DNA of 64,000 nucleotides from contig NC_135355.1 in assembly GCF_051622035.1 (NCBI RefSeq), positions 33,957,986 through 34,021,985 of the forward strand, read 5' to 3'. This document shows, one piece after another, positions 10,109 through 22,788 of the stretch. A program made the position numbers and the translations under genes. Below the pieces are notes generated by a model. It saw only the letters and a program-made list of their open reading frames with translations, searched no databases and was not told where the DNA came from. The stretch is from Arctopsyche grandis. Lineage: Eukaryota > Arthropoda > Insecta > Trichoptera > Hydropsychidae. Position 1 is the first letter of the stretch. Every line of letters begins with the position of its first letter.

Positions 10109-11284
10109 CTTTTTCTTGTTCACACTATATCATATTACTTTATATCCTTTTATTTTCTAACTTATCGCGAGAACATGAAATAATCGTAAGGCAAGGTAAG
10201 AAGAGGTAAGTAATAAATGACGATTTTCTGAAAAAAAACGCTTCCCCCATACAAACACCGATTGCGAGTACTTTCGAGCGAAACGGCGATTTTGATTTAA
10301 ATTGACAATTACCAGTCCAAACTTATCATAATTGTTCCGAATAAACTTAAATACATAAATATAAAGCTTTTATTTTTTTTCAATTGTAAAAAAATCGAAA
10401 CTATTCACGAAAAAGAGATCATTTTTAAAATTTTGTCTATCGATAATTTTTAAATCGATTAGTTGAAGACACAGGGAATTATAAAAAAATCGATAAAATT
10501 TTATATTTTACGTTCCTTTGATACAACGAAAGTTTTCCATTAGGTCCATCGATGAAAATCTAAAATTCGCATTTTTCGCTCTGGCCTACTGTGTATGTAC
10601 ATATGTATGTATAAATGTATATACATTGTTTTTAATATCATTGTAATTCTAAGCTGTAATCCTAAACTGTTTTGAATCGTATAATAGTATTTAATATATT
10701 TTACATAATGTTTATACATACATATTCATTGAATTCTAGATAAATATGTGTCGTAGATTTTCGATATTCTTTTTCAAATATGAAACATAATAACCATTGA
10801 ATGCTTTTTTATGAAAGGTTTTTTCGTATTTGTATGTATGTACATATGAATTATATGAAAATATTCCGATGTTATATCTATTGTTATATTACGCATGTAC
10901 ATACGTATGTACGTATATGTACATATATATTTTCCTTTTGCGCTTAGCACGCAACACATGAAAAAAGCTTCGTTAAATAACAAAAGTATAAAGAAAAAAA
11001 ATATATATATACATATGTATTTATATAATATATAAATACATATGTATATGTATGTATCGTATCGCATTCGTTGCGCAAGAATTGTGACCGCTCAATTTAA
11101 TATCGAGATAAATCTTTATACATTTATAATAAAAAAGCGTGCAGAAGTTTTCCGCCATCTTTTATGAGTTTCTTTCTGCTTATATGAATATTATTTAATT
11201 TGAAATTCATATAATGAACCCACGCACATACAACATATGTATGTACCTTTGACTGTTTTTCTTTTATAATATTAAATTACCTTA
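10109..11284. other. AT-rich spacer, no gene seen
   Basis: Dominated by ATGTACATATGTATGT-type microsatellites (10590-10620, 10830-10930, 11005-11055). Short open frames here are translations of these repeats. Confidence 0.5.
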
Positions 11285-11742
11285 TCTAATATATAATTTG
11301 GAAAGAGACTTTTTATATATGTATATGTATGTAACCTTCGTTCGTTGGGTCGTAAATCCGTGACGTCATCGAACAAATAATTTGATTTTTTTTCAAAGGA
11401 TTCGAAGTCCCCGGGAGCAAAGGCGCCGAGGGCGAAGCTACCTTCGTGCCGGGGGGCGAAGCCCTAGGGGGCGCAGAGCCATAGGGGGCACAGGCGCCGG
11501 TTTCTGGTATACACATAATTTCGAAAGAGCCTTACTATATATGTTTGTTTGTTCGTAACAGTCAATTTAATAAAAAAAACAAACGAGTATTCAAATAAAT
11601 TTATATAAATTAAAACTATTCAAATAAATTTATATAAATTAAAACTATTCAAATAAATTTAATAAAATGTTTACTATTAGATTCGTCATTTTTAAGCGAT
11701 TTATATTACAAATACCGAGCGAAGCCGGGTAATACAGCTAGT
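11285..11742 (+). mobile_element. Helitron-like element (family A)
   Basis: The left end is TCTAATATATAATTTGGAAA and the right end CCGAGCGAAGCCGGGTAATA then CAGCTAGT at 11742. Inside are three GGCGAAGC motifs (11430-11475), a small version of the satellite in the 5163 copy. A second left-end-like sequence (ATAATTTCGAAAGAGCCTTA) at about 11514 suggests two copies fused or nested. Confidence 0.65.
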
Positions 11743-11899
11743 ATGCAATAAAGCAATGGGATATAAGACAAATTAGAAAAATTCTCTTTCATAACTTTTG
11801 CTAAACAATAATTTAATACTATATACATATGTACATATATATGTATATGTACATACATGAATTTTTGTATCATAATTACAATTTTCTAACTTCCATCCG

Positions 11900-11961
11900 C
11901 CTTAATAGTTCTGGAGGCGAAGCCCGGAAACACACAGCTTTTCCGGGCAACGCCGGCTAGT
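11900..11961 (+). mobile_element. Helitron-like 3' end (family C)
   Basis: GGAGGCGAAGCCCGGAAACA is followed by TTTTCCGGGCAACGCCGGCT and AGT (ending 11961). The GCAACGCCGG-CTAGT terminus is the style seen in many insect Helitrons. The left end was not found. Confidence 0.5.
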
Positions 11962-13317
11962 AATAAATACATGTATTACTAGCTTTTCATTTTCACTTTA
12001 TTTTAGGACTTTAATCTTTTATTTTATCAAACGCGAACCATTCTAACTTTTTGCGTGTCTGATTTTATCACCCTTGATCGCTACATAGAACTCAATCAGC
12101 CCAGTAAGTAATTTATTTCACATACTTAATTTCCAATATGTGTAGGCACTAACATCAGTTAATAAAATATCATATAATATAATATAGAATAATATAATAT
12201 ACGTTTAAGCCCCATAAAGATAGATAATGATAATAGATAATTGATGTTCACATAATAGATATATCAAATAGCCCGCATATCGTCATTAGAGAGCGCTTCG
12301 TACAAAGCATTCATCAAAGCGATTTCCACTGATTTTATCGCAAATATCCGACGAAGGGACAGTAAGAATCGTTAATGGTTGATAGGGCTTTAAGTTAAAA
12401 CAGGCCAGAGCACATACACAGGTACAGATAGCGATATAAGGGATAAAACTATGCGCATGCGATGTTTAGATAAAATCGGCGGGTAATGGGTTAGAACTGG
12501 GTCACTTTTGCGAATTTTATATCGACGTCGTAATGATCGGATCACATCTTTGGCCCGAGAATTTTCTTACCCGAAACGCTTTCGGGACCCCGTATATATG
12601 TGTATACATACATACATTTGTATACGTATGTGTGTATTATATTATTCGGGAGGGTTCGATGTCGGTTTTATCCCGGCAATAAACATATTTATCGGGGTTA
12701 AGGTCAGTGAAGTCCGTAAAACTGGATCGTGTTACCAGGAAATCTTCAAAAAGACACGTCCTACTAATTACTGCGAGATAAGCTACTGTGCGGCATGAAG
12801 AAAATCCTGATGCCGAAATGGGGATGCTATGTGTGTCAGTTTGAGCTCGGCACGTATGTATATAAGTATATACATTTATAATGTATTAAAATATTAACAA
12901 TTAATCTTTCTACTAACATCAAGTATATCGACCGAATGTATGTACAGGTTTTACACTTCAAATTGAACACTTTACAAATCAAATTAAACAGTTTACAAAT
13001 CATATTAAACATTTTACAATTCAAATTAAACACTTAAATAATTTATTCATTGGCTATTTATTTACGCACATAATAATTTAATACATAAATATGTATACTA
13101 CCTGTACTTTAGAACCACCTATGTATAATATGTATATGTATATATTTTTTTTCAATCGAACCATTACAGATCGCTTTAAAGCGACGAATTTACTGATACA
13201 GATACAATTTTTATACAATCTGAATTCATACAAACATCATACACAGTGGCATTTATGGAGAAATTGACGAACCTCAAGACGCTGAATAGCTTGAGATTTG
13301 CAAGAGTGATTGAAAAG
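11962..13317. other. No recognised gene
   Basis: AT-rich DNA. An open frame at 12508-12798 (+) encodes no domain I recognise. A short direct repeat (AATTGAACACTTTACAAATC-like, about 20-bp period) occupies 12950-13035. Confidence 0.4.
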
Positions 13318-13490
13318 GAGAGACCAATTTACAAGAACCGTTTCGATTAAAATCAGAAAAATTGGCAAACTCCGATAGGAAACGATCGACCTGGAGTCAC
13401 AAACCAAAATCTGGCCAATAGCTACTAGTGGAAATCGACCCGTGACAGAAAATGATAACCACTAATTCACGCTGTTGTTTATGTACTTAA
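13318..13490 (-). mobile_element. SINE family B copy
   Basis: The minus strand has the head CAGCGTGAATTAGTGGTTAT, a decayed B-box, and the shared core GATCGTTTCCTATCGGAGTT with TTTTAATCGAAACGGTTC. It is truncated after the core. Confidence 0.6.
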
Positions 13491-13583
13491 TTCACGACAA
13501 AACAATTTTCGGTAATTACCGATAGCAAAATCGGTAAATCAGTAAACCGGTAATTTTTTTTTTTTTTTTTTTTTTAATTTACA

Positions 13584-13623
13584 CCAAGAAGGCCTAACAG
13601 GTAAACCCAATGCGCCTTCCTGG
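13584..13623 (-). other. LINE 3' hairpin
   Basis: Arms CCAAGAAGGC and GCCTTCCTGG enclose a 20-nt loop (minus strand GCATTGGGTTTACCTGTTAG). On the minus-strand RNA the single stem difference from the 597 copy becomes a G-U pair, so pairing is kept. Confidence 0.75.
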
Positions 13624-13756
13624 CCAAAGACAATTATATAAACATATATGTACACCATCCATATATACACAAATACTTACACGTATACACAAATACACAT
13701 ACATACATACATAAATATAAAAATACACATATATACATATACATACATACACACCT

Positions 13757-13869
<113 letters not shown>

Positions 13870-14121
13870 CATATACATACATACACATATACATATATAT
13901 ATACACATACACATACATTACATTCATCAATAAACATACAAACATTATACATGCATATACACATAAACACATAAATACACATAAATAAAGATAAATTACT
14001 CATATATATAAAAATAAAAAATAGCATATATATATAAATAAAGATAAAACCAACATACATACACATTATGCTAAATAATAAAATTACAAAATGAAAACAA
14101 CATGTGTAAATATGTATGTAG

Positions 14122-14430
14122 CTAGAAGTCATTTAAAATATGCTGCCTGACAGAACTGTATGATGAAGTAAAAACATCAAGGCTCCCAGAAAGCAGGTTA
14201 AATAGTCGAATGGCTCTTGAAAGGGGTGAGTCATCAAGCACATTAGTTCTGGCCCGAATAGGCAGGAATAGAGTTCTGGAGCGAGATTCTCTCAATTTCT
14301 CAGGTACTCTAAGTTTAAGATTACACAGAACTTCAGGAAGATGACATTCACCCCTTAGAATTTTTAGAAAAAGCTTACCAAGATGATTGTTTCTACGTGA
14401 AGCTAAGGAGTCAAAGCCCAAGGAGCCCAT
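14122..14430 (-). pseudogene. LINE ORF2 C-terminus
   Basis: The frame gives 102 residues with SLASRRNNHLGKLFLKILRG, then LRVPEKLRES and PLSRAIRLFNLL, clearly related to the frame at 3339-3683. The end SVRQHIL is characteristic of non-LTR ORF2 C-termini. The start methionine is not the real protein start, because the rest of ORF2 is absent. Confidence 0.65.
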
Positions 14431-14494
14431 GACAAACTTACTGACCCTCGAGTGAAAATGTCGTGATTTTTCAATAATGAATGTTTGAAAGGTT

Positions 14495-15112
14495 TAAGTT
14501 TCAAAACCAGATAAGTCAGTTTTTAGAAATTTTTCAGGAAAAAGGAAAAACTTATAACTAGCTTAATTTTTATTTTTATTTTTTAAAATATTTTAAATAA
14601 ACTGGTCATAGATGTTTACATCCTTGACTGTATTTTCACTTTTGACCAATAACTAGTTTTTTTAAAAAAAAAAATTTAATTTTGGATCTATCTGGTTTTG
14701 CAACCAAGTTTAGTAATGTATCTGTTTTTGCAACCAACGTTGTGGATCTATCTTGTTTCGAAACAAACTATATCTAATTTATGTATATGAATTTGAAACT
14801 AAGTATTCAGATAATAAGTTTTTTGCATAAGTTTAACCAATTTATAATGTTAAAAAGTGTATACAAACTATTTACCTATTTTTTAACCAATCAAATGTGG
14901 AAAAATAAATAACCTCCACTGGACGATCTATTTGGTTTTGTTGGAAACTTCGAGACTTATCTGATTTTGAAACAAACCTAAGTAATTCAATAGGATGTAA
15001 ATTGCTTTGAACTTTCTTACTTGGCCAACATATGGATCCGTATTTTGACCTAACAAAAATAACATAAAAAGAAAATTGAAAAAAATGGATCTATCTGGTT
15101 TTGAAACTAGAC
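14495..15112. repeat. Irregular repeats of a GGATCTATCTGGTTTTG motif
   Basis: At least six direct copies of (GGATC)TAT-CTG-GTTTTG-x-AAC-x-AA occur (near 14684, 14720, 14750, 14928, 14956, 15087), with one inverted copy near 14495. Spacing is irregular, so this is not a simple satellite. No open frame explains it. Confidence 0.55.
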
Positions 15113-15764
15113 GGCTCATATGTAAAGGTAGACCGCATACTAAAGTAGCACCGTTTGAAAAACCATGTAGTTTGAAAACCTTCCTCCCAAAAATTGGTGC
15201 AGATCCGCCACTGAAAGTCTGCGCTTAGTATGAACTACGTGAAACGAGGGTCGTCCTAAAGGTGATTTTTCGTATAGTTGATGATCAGAATCGAACGGTT
15301 AGTATGAGCGGCGCATATTTCATCGTTCGCCCATTAAATGGCGCTTATTGATTTGACCTGAAAACAGTTGAGAGCGTCGTCGTCGACAAGCCTTACCGGT
15401 GGGAAAGCGCGCGCGCAATCGCGCCGGATTACGCGCGGCAAGACGGGAAATTAAGTGGCGCCAGCTGGTGTGCGGTTTAAGCCCCCGCACCATCCCCTTC
15501 CCCTCGAACTCGTACATCTGCGACGCCGCATCGTAAATTTTAAATAAAAAATATGTATTTACGTGCGGTTAATCCTTTGACCGTAGGACGGGCGAGAGAA
15601 ACATGACTGCCGTAGGTTACGTTAGGTTAGGTAAGGTTGAACGTTGTAATGGGGATGATTTTTCTCTGAAAAATTAGTCTCATTTAAAAAAAACGCCTTA
15701 CAAATTAAAATTAATATATAAACAGTGCAAAATCAACCCTACTCATAATATACAGTAAACAGGA
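15113..15764. other. No recognised gene
   Basis: A GC-richer patch (15310-15530) has an open frame of 65 codons (-) without recognisable features. TTAGGTTAGG at about 15625 is too short to call telomeric. Confidence 0.4.
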
Positions 15765-15960
15765 TAGCGTATGTTGCTAGCGACTGAGAAGTCCCAGGTT
15801 CGAGTCATGGAAAGATCTCTACTGAAAAAATCCCGCTTTGTATGATTTGAAGTATTTTTGTGATTTTGCTTTGAAATTCGATCGTTTTTTATCTGATTTG
15901 TTTGTTGAAACGATTCCTCACAAATCGGCTACTTACCCTATATTTGTTAGTACTTGATGG
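15765..15960 (+). mobile_element. SINE-like copy with a third head type
   Basis: GATAGCGTATGTTGCTAGCG and a B-box-like CAGGTTCGAGTC precede a divergent core (GATCGTTTTTTATCTGATTT, then GTTGAAACGATTCCT). The core is recognisable but its head matches neither family A nor B. Confidence 0.5.
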
Positions 15961-16164
15961 ATACCGATGGACCATGAAAATCTTTATGATTCGAATTATG
16001 TTATTACAAAAGAAAAACGTTCATCAATATCAACAAAAATAATTATTTTCGCGGAAAGTCCCTTGTACACGTGCTTGGGAATTCAGTACGCTGCGCTCAA
16101 CTGTCAGTGTGTGGATGATTTTGCCATCGGTAATTACTGAAAATTGTTTTGTCGTGAATTAAGT

Positions 16165-16310
16165 ACATAACCAACAGCGTGGACTAATGGTTATCATTCT
16201 CTGCTTTCGTGCAGAGTGGTCACGGGTCGGTTCCCACTAGTAGCTGTTGGCCAGACCTTGGTTTATGACTCCAGGTCGATCGTTTCCTATAGGAGTTTGC
16301 TCATTTTTAC
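16165..16310 (+). mobile_element. SINE family B copy
   Basis: CAACAGCGTGGACTAATGGT is followed by GGTCACGGGTCGGTTCCC and the core GATCGTTTCCTATAGGAGTT. It breaks off into a different repeat near 16312. Confidence 0.65.
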
Positions 16311-16605
16311 TTATTACTTACCTCCTTTACGTTTCACATGGCTTTCGTGTTAGCGGTCATTTTTATCTCTTATCCGGTCGTTTTCATACTTTGCCATATT
16401 GCTCATTTTGGTCATCAATATACGTTAATGTATCGTCTGCTATTACGTTGGAGATAAAATATCGTATACAATGCGTATCAAATATCCAGAATCTCGGGTA
16501 CGGTGACATCTATGACGGTACGGCAAGCTACCATAATCTATCTTCAACCTTTTCGCCTTGATATGGCCATTTTAGATTTTAATTGTTTAAACGCCTATAA
16601 TTCAC
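16311..16605 (+). repeat. Dispersed repeat ending TTTAAACGCCTA
   Basis: The terminal ATTTTAATTGTTTAAACGCC near 16575 matches the inverted copy at the window start and the copy at 10080-10108. The open frame 16247-16561 runs across SINE and repeat sequence and is not a gene. Confidence 0.45.
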
Positions 16606-17190
16606 TATATATTTTATAAAATTTGCTCTATAGGTTCTCGTTATCTCTAATATTTAAATATGTATAGTTTTAACTCTCATACATATGTATATATAAATTT
16701 CAAATTTGGCGTCTAGCTTCATGTAATGTAATACACGATATATATTGATTTATGGCCAAATATGTCAAATCTGACATTTCACGGCTAAAAGTATATTTCT
16801 TCACGGAGTTTTATCTGCGAGATAAGTATTCAATAAGAAGTTATGTTGTATCTAATTGTTAATATGATTTACAATAAGCTTACATACATTTAGTTTTTTA
16901 CAATAAGCTTACATACATACATACATCACATACAATTATTTTTAGTTATCAGCTGATTCTGATTTTCATTTAAAGGTTTCCTGTTTATTGACATCTTCTT
17001 TCCAATCTCTCTTGCAAATCTGTTCATGCCTTACGTGTGTGCATAATCAAACTAGTTCACTTGTGAGTTTTTTTTCTTTTGTGTACACAATAACTGGCCA
17101 GACAGGTTCATGTATGAATACACTAGTATGTTCATGAACGAACGAAATGTACTCTTGGAACGTAATATATTCAATATTTAAAACAATTAT
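16606..17190. other. No recognised gene
   Basis: AT-rich spacer. A short direct duplication (TACAATAAGCTTACATAC) lies near 16870 and 16900. Confidence 0.4.
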
Positions 17191-17388
17191 CTATATATAC
17201 ATATATGTAGGTACATATTTATAAAAAATATTTTTTGTATGTTTGTCTGTCTGTGTCTTATGCGTTCCTATAGCATTCAACCGAATGCGATGAAACTTAC
17301 ATGAGTTATTGTGTGCATGCCTGCCATGGTTTCTGTAAAAAAACGGGAACGGGTAAACAGGAATGAGAGGCATGCAGGGTTCAGCTAG
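17191..17388 (+). mobile_element. Short Helitron-like element (family D)
   Basis: The left part has TATGTTTGTCTGTCTGTGTC then CATTCAACCGAATGCGATGA. The right part has AAAACGGGAACGGGTAAACA and ends GCAGGGTTCAGCTAGA. The layout resembles the element at 3701-4082. Confidence 0.5.
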
Positions 17389-18532
17389 AATTTTATAGTG
17401 GCAAAAAGCTTGAGGTAAATCTCGACTGTAGCAGATACTTTAAAATTCCTTCTTAAAGTATCACACTCAATTCCGAACGTACATAATTAATTCCTCAAAA
17501 CAAGCATTTTACAATTTTCAAGTTACGAAATATCTTGAAAAATATTGCTGCGTGGAAGTGAATAGGGGTTTCTAGGATCGGAGAGAAAGACGTAGTGTGT
17601 AGTAGAGGTTCTTAATTGGTCTGCACCCGTCAGGTCTCCAGATTCGAATACTCTGCGGTCCGAAAGCGCCCAATATTTACATATACTCATCGGGCGCTCT
17701 CCATACACAGATATTATTGGTCTATGGGTCGCGAGATCCTATTGGCCGATGTACACGACTCCTCTATTCGCCGAAGCCAATTTGGCGCGAACGCGAGATC
17801 AGATGATCAGCGCTAGTTAACGTTACAATATTTTTCCAAAATATTTTCATTAACTTCTCTAGAGTCTAGAGAATATAAGACAAAAATATAAAAATTTTAT
17901 TTAGCCCTTTGGATGCTGACCAACGCCGATCGGCGTTTTTAACAAGTCCATGAACCTGAAATACGCCAATAGGCGTTGTTTTTTGAGTATGTAAAAAATA
18001 AACAAAAATACTACCCGCTAAGCCTTTCCAGGTAGTATTGAAAATGCGTCGTGTAATCCGTGTCAATGTTTATAAAGACTGGTTTACACCGGAATTTCTG
18101 AATTTATAACCATAGCAGAATTACTGAATGGAAATCCCTAACTGCTGAGTATTGTAGATTGTGGCTTGGCATTAAGATATTAGCATTGTAAGCATTACAT
18201 TTTAACAACAATGAAGAAGATGGAACTAGTTTTGGAAAAATACATTCATTAATAGACTTCTTTAGTTTATTTTATATTGTTGCAAGATATATAAGAGAGT
18301 CTAAACACACCTTTACAAAACTCGAAGTCCTCGGTGGTGGTTATCTAGAGTAGTGATCTAGGGTTTTTTGGATTGGCTACAATTTTTATACCTGCTTTCT
18401 ATTGGATTTCTAAATAATTCTAGTTGGAAATGTTCAGCGTGACGGGCTTTCAACGGAAAAGACATCAGCGCTCAAAGATATAGAAACGTCTTGACAACTA
18501 TGTTAAATCATCGATGATTACTAGAGGGAGGA
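17389..18532. other. No recognised gene
   Basis: An imperfect duplication of AACGCC-GATCGGCG-like sequence appears near 17918-17975 (CAACGCCGATCGGCGTT and ATACGCCAATAGGCGTT), each a short palindrome. No coding signal seen. Confidence 0.4.
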
Positions 18533-18652
18533 TAGTCACAGTGCTATCCATTGTTCCATTGTTGTAAACCCTTTGTAAAAAAGGTTCGGCAAACCTTAAA
18601 CAATGCATTTACAACCTTTGAACAATACGCGGCACCTTCTGGGTCCGGTGAC
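18533..18652 (+). mobile_element. MITE-like repeat, copy 1
   Basis: GATAGTCACAGTGCTATCCA through ACCTTCTGGGTCCGGTGACT is repeated almost exactly at 58797-58910. The outer bases AGTCAC/GTGACT are inverted, and an inner palindrome (AAAGGTT/AACCTTT) is present. It has no coding capacity. Confidence 0.65.
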
Positions 18653-19785
18653 TAATGATAACATTAATAATATGTATGTACATATGTATGTAAACTTTGA
18701 GGTATTTGATATATTTATTTAACTTTGAGGTTATCGCGCTACGAGAGATTATAATTTTCGCAGACGTCCACTCAACAATCTCAGTCATAATACAAATTTA
18801 TATATTTTTTTATAACGCTTAAAATTTCCTCACTCTAGGAGGGGTGGGCGAGAGTGCTGTCGCTCACTGTCACAATTCTAGATAAAATGATCATTCTTAA
18901 CCGGAATATTTTCCGACATGATATGGCAGCTCTTCCGCATACACTGCTGAAAACCTACATTCATACATGTCACACACGTTAACCCTATATACATATGTAT
19001 TATATACATATGTTCATATATAAAAATAGCGGTGTAACCAGTATTTGAATTTCCATACCGTTCGAACGCCGGAAAATATAATACATTGTATAATGTAAAT
19101 AAATAAAAATACACACATTCCATACTCGAATTTTGGAAGCCTTCAAAGGCAGTCTCCTTATTGTGCAAATCTGTTTAAATCGCAGTTAAAGTCGCTCGTG
19201 TGTAGAGATATTTGTATGCGCGAGGGATAAGCTCGAAAGTTTGGAGCTGTAAGCGTGTATGTAAATATTTGTACGCGATTTTACTTTACTATACGTTTAA
19301 TCAAAATTTTAAGCGTTGTAAAACTTGTTTGGGCATTGAAACTGTTTCGTATGTTTATTTCAACGTATGAGAAAGAAAACAAGAAGAGGAAGAAGAGACG
19401 CTTAAATTCTATCTATATATTATATGTAAATTAGTATGGATTTATGTATTAAAGATTTTTGAACGTGCAAAGTGAGCGGACAGCGAGCACGCATAGTGCA
19501 CAGTGTGTTTGGACAGAGTGTTTGAAAGCTAACGTGCAACTGTATATGAGGCACTCGCTCTTTGGCAGGCCTGACGGATAGACGTGAAAAAACGTCATTT
19601 AATCTAATCCAGTTTATATCATTCAGACTCGCGTGAATCCTAATCTTACAAATGTGTGTATTTATGATTGACACGTTTTATTTTTTTATCAATGTATACC
19701 AAAGTTAAACAGCTTTTCAAACAAACAGTTGTGGTTTAAGCTGTGTTGGATGTCCTTAAATAAATACTAATCGAATCAAGAAATG
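18653..19785. other. No recognised gene
   Basis: AT-rich spacer with TATGTACATATG microsatellite near 18672. Short open frames (18878-19168 and 19420-19674, both -) show no domain. Confidence 0.4.
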
Positions 19786-19865
19786 CCGTATCGGTGGTTG
19801 TGTGTATGCTAAACACCGATAAGTCACCGGGTTCGATCGCGTGAGCTGACCTCGATTGAAAGTAT
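19786..19865 (+). mobile_element. SINE family A head fragment
   Basis: CGTATCGGTGGTTGTGTGTA, then AGTCACCGGGTTCGATCGCG and GAGCTGACCTCGATTGAAAG. Only the head remains. It faces the minus-strand SINE that follows. Confidence 0.6.
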
Positions 19866-19885
19866 ACATATACATATCTCGAAAA

Positions 19886-20350
<465 letters not shown>

Positions 20351-20499
20351 TATGCTATAAAAAATAATTAAAAAAAAATGTATTCCGCATTATGATCGAA
20401 TATGGAACACGAGCACACAATCGTCAACATTATTTGTTTACGAATAGAACCGAGAACCGCTGTCGAAGCGATACTACATATAATACATTATGGGAAATG

Positions 20500-20860
20500 C
20501 GATTAAAAATTAATCCGACGCGTCTACGGGAATAATTTTCCGGGAAATTCCAGAACAAAGAGGCTCCGGATCCGTCACAATATTGCCGTTTGTAAACGGC
20601 AACCCGTAAACCGCACACCCCTAAACTGAGAGGCTTCACCGCGGGGCTTCGTCTCTAGATTTGGCGTCGCAACGTCGAGCTTGAATATTAATGTTTTTCC
20701 GTTCGTTATAAGTTTTCCACCCGGGAAAACTGGCATCGCGTCGCCAGTTTTCCCGGCTGTGATTGGCGTTTCGCGCGAAACGTGTGCTGCTAATTTTTTC
20801 CACCCGGGGAAAATATCCACTCGTTAAAGTTGTGCCCCGTTAATAGCGGCCGTTACCCAA
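20500..20860. repeat. Cluster of TTTTCC/GGGAAAA palindromes
   Basis: GGGAAAACTGGC and GCCAGTTTTCCC (20723-20754) form a 12-bp stem. TTTTCC-ACCC-GGGAAAA occurs at 20713-20729 and again, slightly altered, at 20799-20816. TTTTCC-GGGAAATT lies near 20536. No gene covers the region; it may be an old foldback element. Confidence 0.5.
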
Positions 20861-22002
20861 CTGGCCGCTAGCTCTCAAACTGTAAATTTAAATGACTCGA
20901 TTTAATGCATGTAATATTATATATGTATGTGCATATATTCCAGCTCAAATTAACTACTAGTTTATCAAAAAATGATAAAAGTCAATGCCTCAAGTCGTAA
21001 CTCCTTAAAGTTTTTATTTAAATCCATACGTTTTAAGTTTTGCAATATAGAACCTTCGTAATTTGAAAAAGAAATAAGGGAACAAAATCAATAAAATTTA
21101 TTAAGTACAAAGTGGCAATGAAGTTTATCTTATAATTTATTTTTTCACGTTGATTAAATGTTTTTAAATCCGGTAAATTATGAAAATTAAATTAAAAACA
21201 CTTAAATTACATTGAATATTGATTTTTTCTATTAAACAAATTAAAAAAACTGACGAAAAAAATTCGGATATGACCAACCCACGACTTTATTTATGTATTT
21301 GAGGAATACAAGAAATATAAAAAACAAAATTCTATAATAAAACATATTTACATGCACGTTGACACATACCGGCTATGAAAGCATTTCCGATTCAAATTGA
21401 GCGCAAATGTAGGGATAGTTAACCAAAAAAGATCGAAAAAAATTAAACAAGAGTAAACTGCCACTTTTAAATATGAAATTTTAGTTCAATATACTAAAAG
21501 GTTTCTGAGAAAAACATAAAAAACCTCGAATCTCTAGAGTAAAATTACTACTTCCGGTTGAAGTCAAAATATTTAAAAATATATAACTCTATGAAATTTA
21601 CAATTTCTATTACATGTAACAATTTTAGTCTGATCCATTGAGCGGCTTGGGAGATAATTGAATCAAAAATTTTTAAAAAAGAGGACACCTATATGGGGAG
21701 ATACCATTTACGGTCAACTTAAAAAAATTGAAAAAAAAATTCACATCGTATTGATTAGCATTTCAGAAACCGATACTAAGTTTCAGTTTGATAGGACTAA
21801 CGATGTTCAAAAAATCCCCAAAATACAGACACACACACATTTTTTCTAGATCATGAAAACGTGATCAGTGATCGATTCTGAGTTCGAATCAGACAAAATC
21901 TCAAATTGAAATTTTCGTATGATTACAAAACTTCATCTATTGTTACTACATACATGGTTAAGGTAGAAATTGAATTCTATACATATCTATTGAAATGACT
22001 AA
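20861..22002. other. No recognised gene
   Basis: AT-rich. The 21540-21900 part (ACTACTTCCGGTTGAAG, then CACACACACATTTTTTCTAG and ATCATGAAAACGTGATCAGT) looks like a dispersed mobile repeat, but I could not define its ends. Confidence 0.35.
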
Positions 22003-22122
22003 TACCTGGCTAACACGATACGAGTAAACCCCGACCGAATACTTTACTCGTAATGCGGCAGCGTCCGAGTGACTAAATTAGCGGACTCAGTCTGTGTGCA
22101 TTCGTATCGTGTCAACCCGGTA
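22003..22122. mobile_element. Small Tc1/mariner-like MITE
   Basis: Inverted ends CCTGGCTAACACGATACGA and TCGTATCGTGTCAACCCGG differ at three positions and are flanked by TA on both sides, the usual target of Tc1/mariner elements. The element is about 116 bp without coding capacity, roughly 670 bp upstream of the transporter start codon. Confidence 0.55.
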
Positions 22123-22788
22123 TAAGGATAGTGAATACACGTAAGTGTGTATAACAATAGTGTAATTCGTTACGTAACAAGATTTGTAATTCATTTCAAG
22201 CACGTGACGTTGTGTTGACTGTGAGCGGCATCAGCAACAAAAGCTAAAAGCCGCATATTGAATATTTTATAAGGAAGAGTCTCTTCAAAGAGACAATTTC
22301 GGCTACAGAGTTACTCCCTCCTCCCCTGCTACTGAATACACCCCATCCTCCAACCCCATCGTCTTCCTTTCCTCGAGCTTTATCTCAGTAAAATAGATAA
22401 AACTTAGTCTCTCGGCTCTGGCACAGTGAGGCGAAGAACTTCATACATTATTCCAACTATCGCCACCGGTGACATAGATGTTTTTTTTTCTGCTTGGATA
22501 GGAAAAAAGTTAACAATCTCACCACGCACCTATTATTTTACTTATTCAGCTCCTCAGGGCTACTCTGAAGTAACACAACACGCTACCCAATGTTTTACAT
22601 CTGAAGTCGTTACATCTCGCAAATTATACGTCACGTCTGAAACGTGCTTGCGATAAATCTCCCGCTCTCGCTTTCGTTACCTTATTAAAAATTTCGCATT
22701 CTTCTTTCACAGGACTGAACACGAGACAATAAAACCGACAAACAGGGATGACAGATGTGAGAAGAAGACGCACAAATAAGGGATCGAG
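22123..22788 (+). promoter_or_regulatory. Likely promoter and 5' UTR of the transporter gene
   Basis: TCTTCTTTCACAG at 22700-22711 is a good splice acceptor, so a 5' UTR exon may begin at 22712 and run to the ATG at 22789, with an upstream non-coding exon. The upstream part has CT-rich DNA and ACGTGACGTTGTGTTGAC (22201-22218). No certain TATA box was identified. Confidence 0.4.

Noticed and set aside
15620-15640. TTAGGTTAGG as telomeric repeat
   Set aside because: Only two units, internal, and common by chance in insect DNA.
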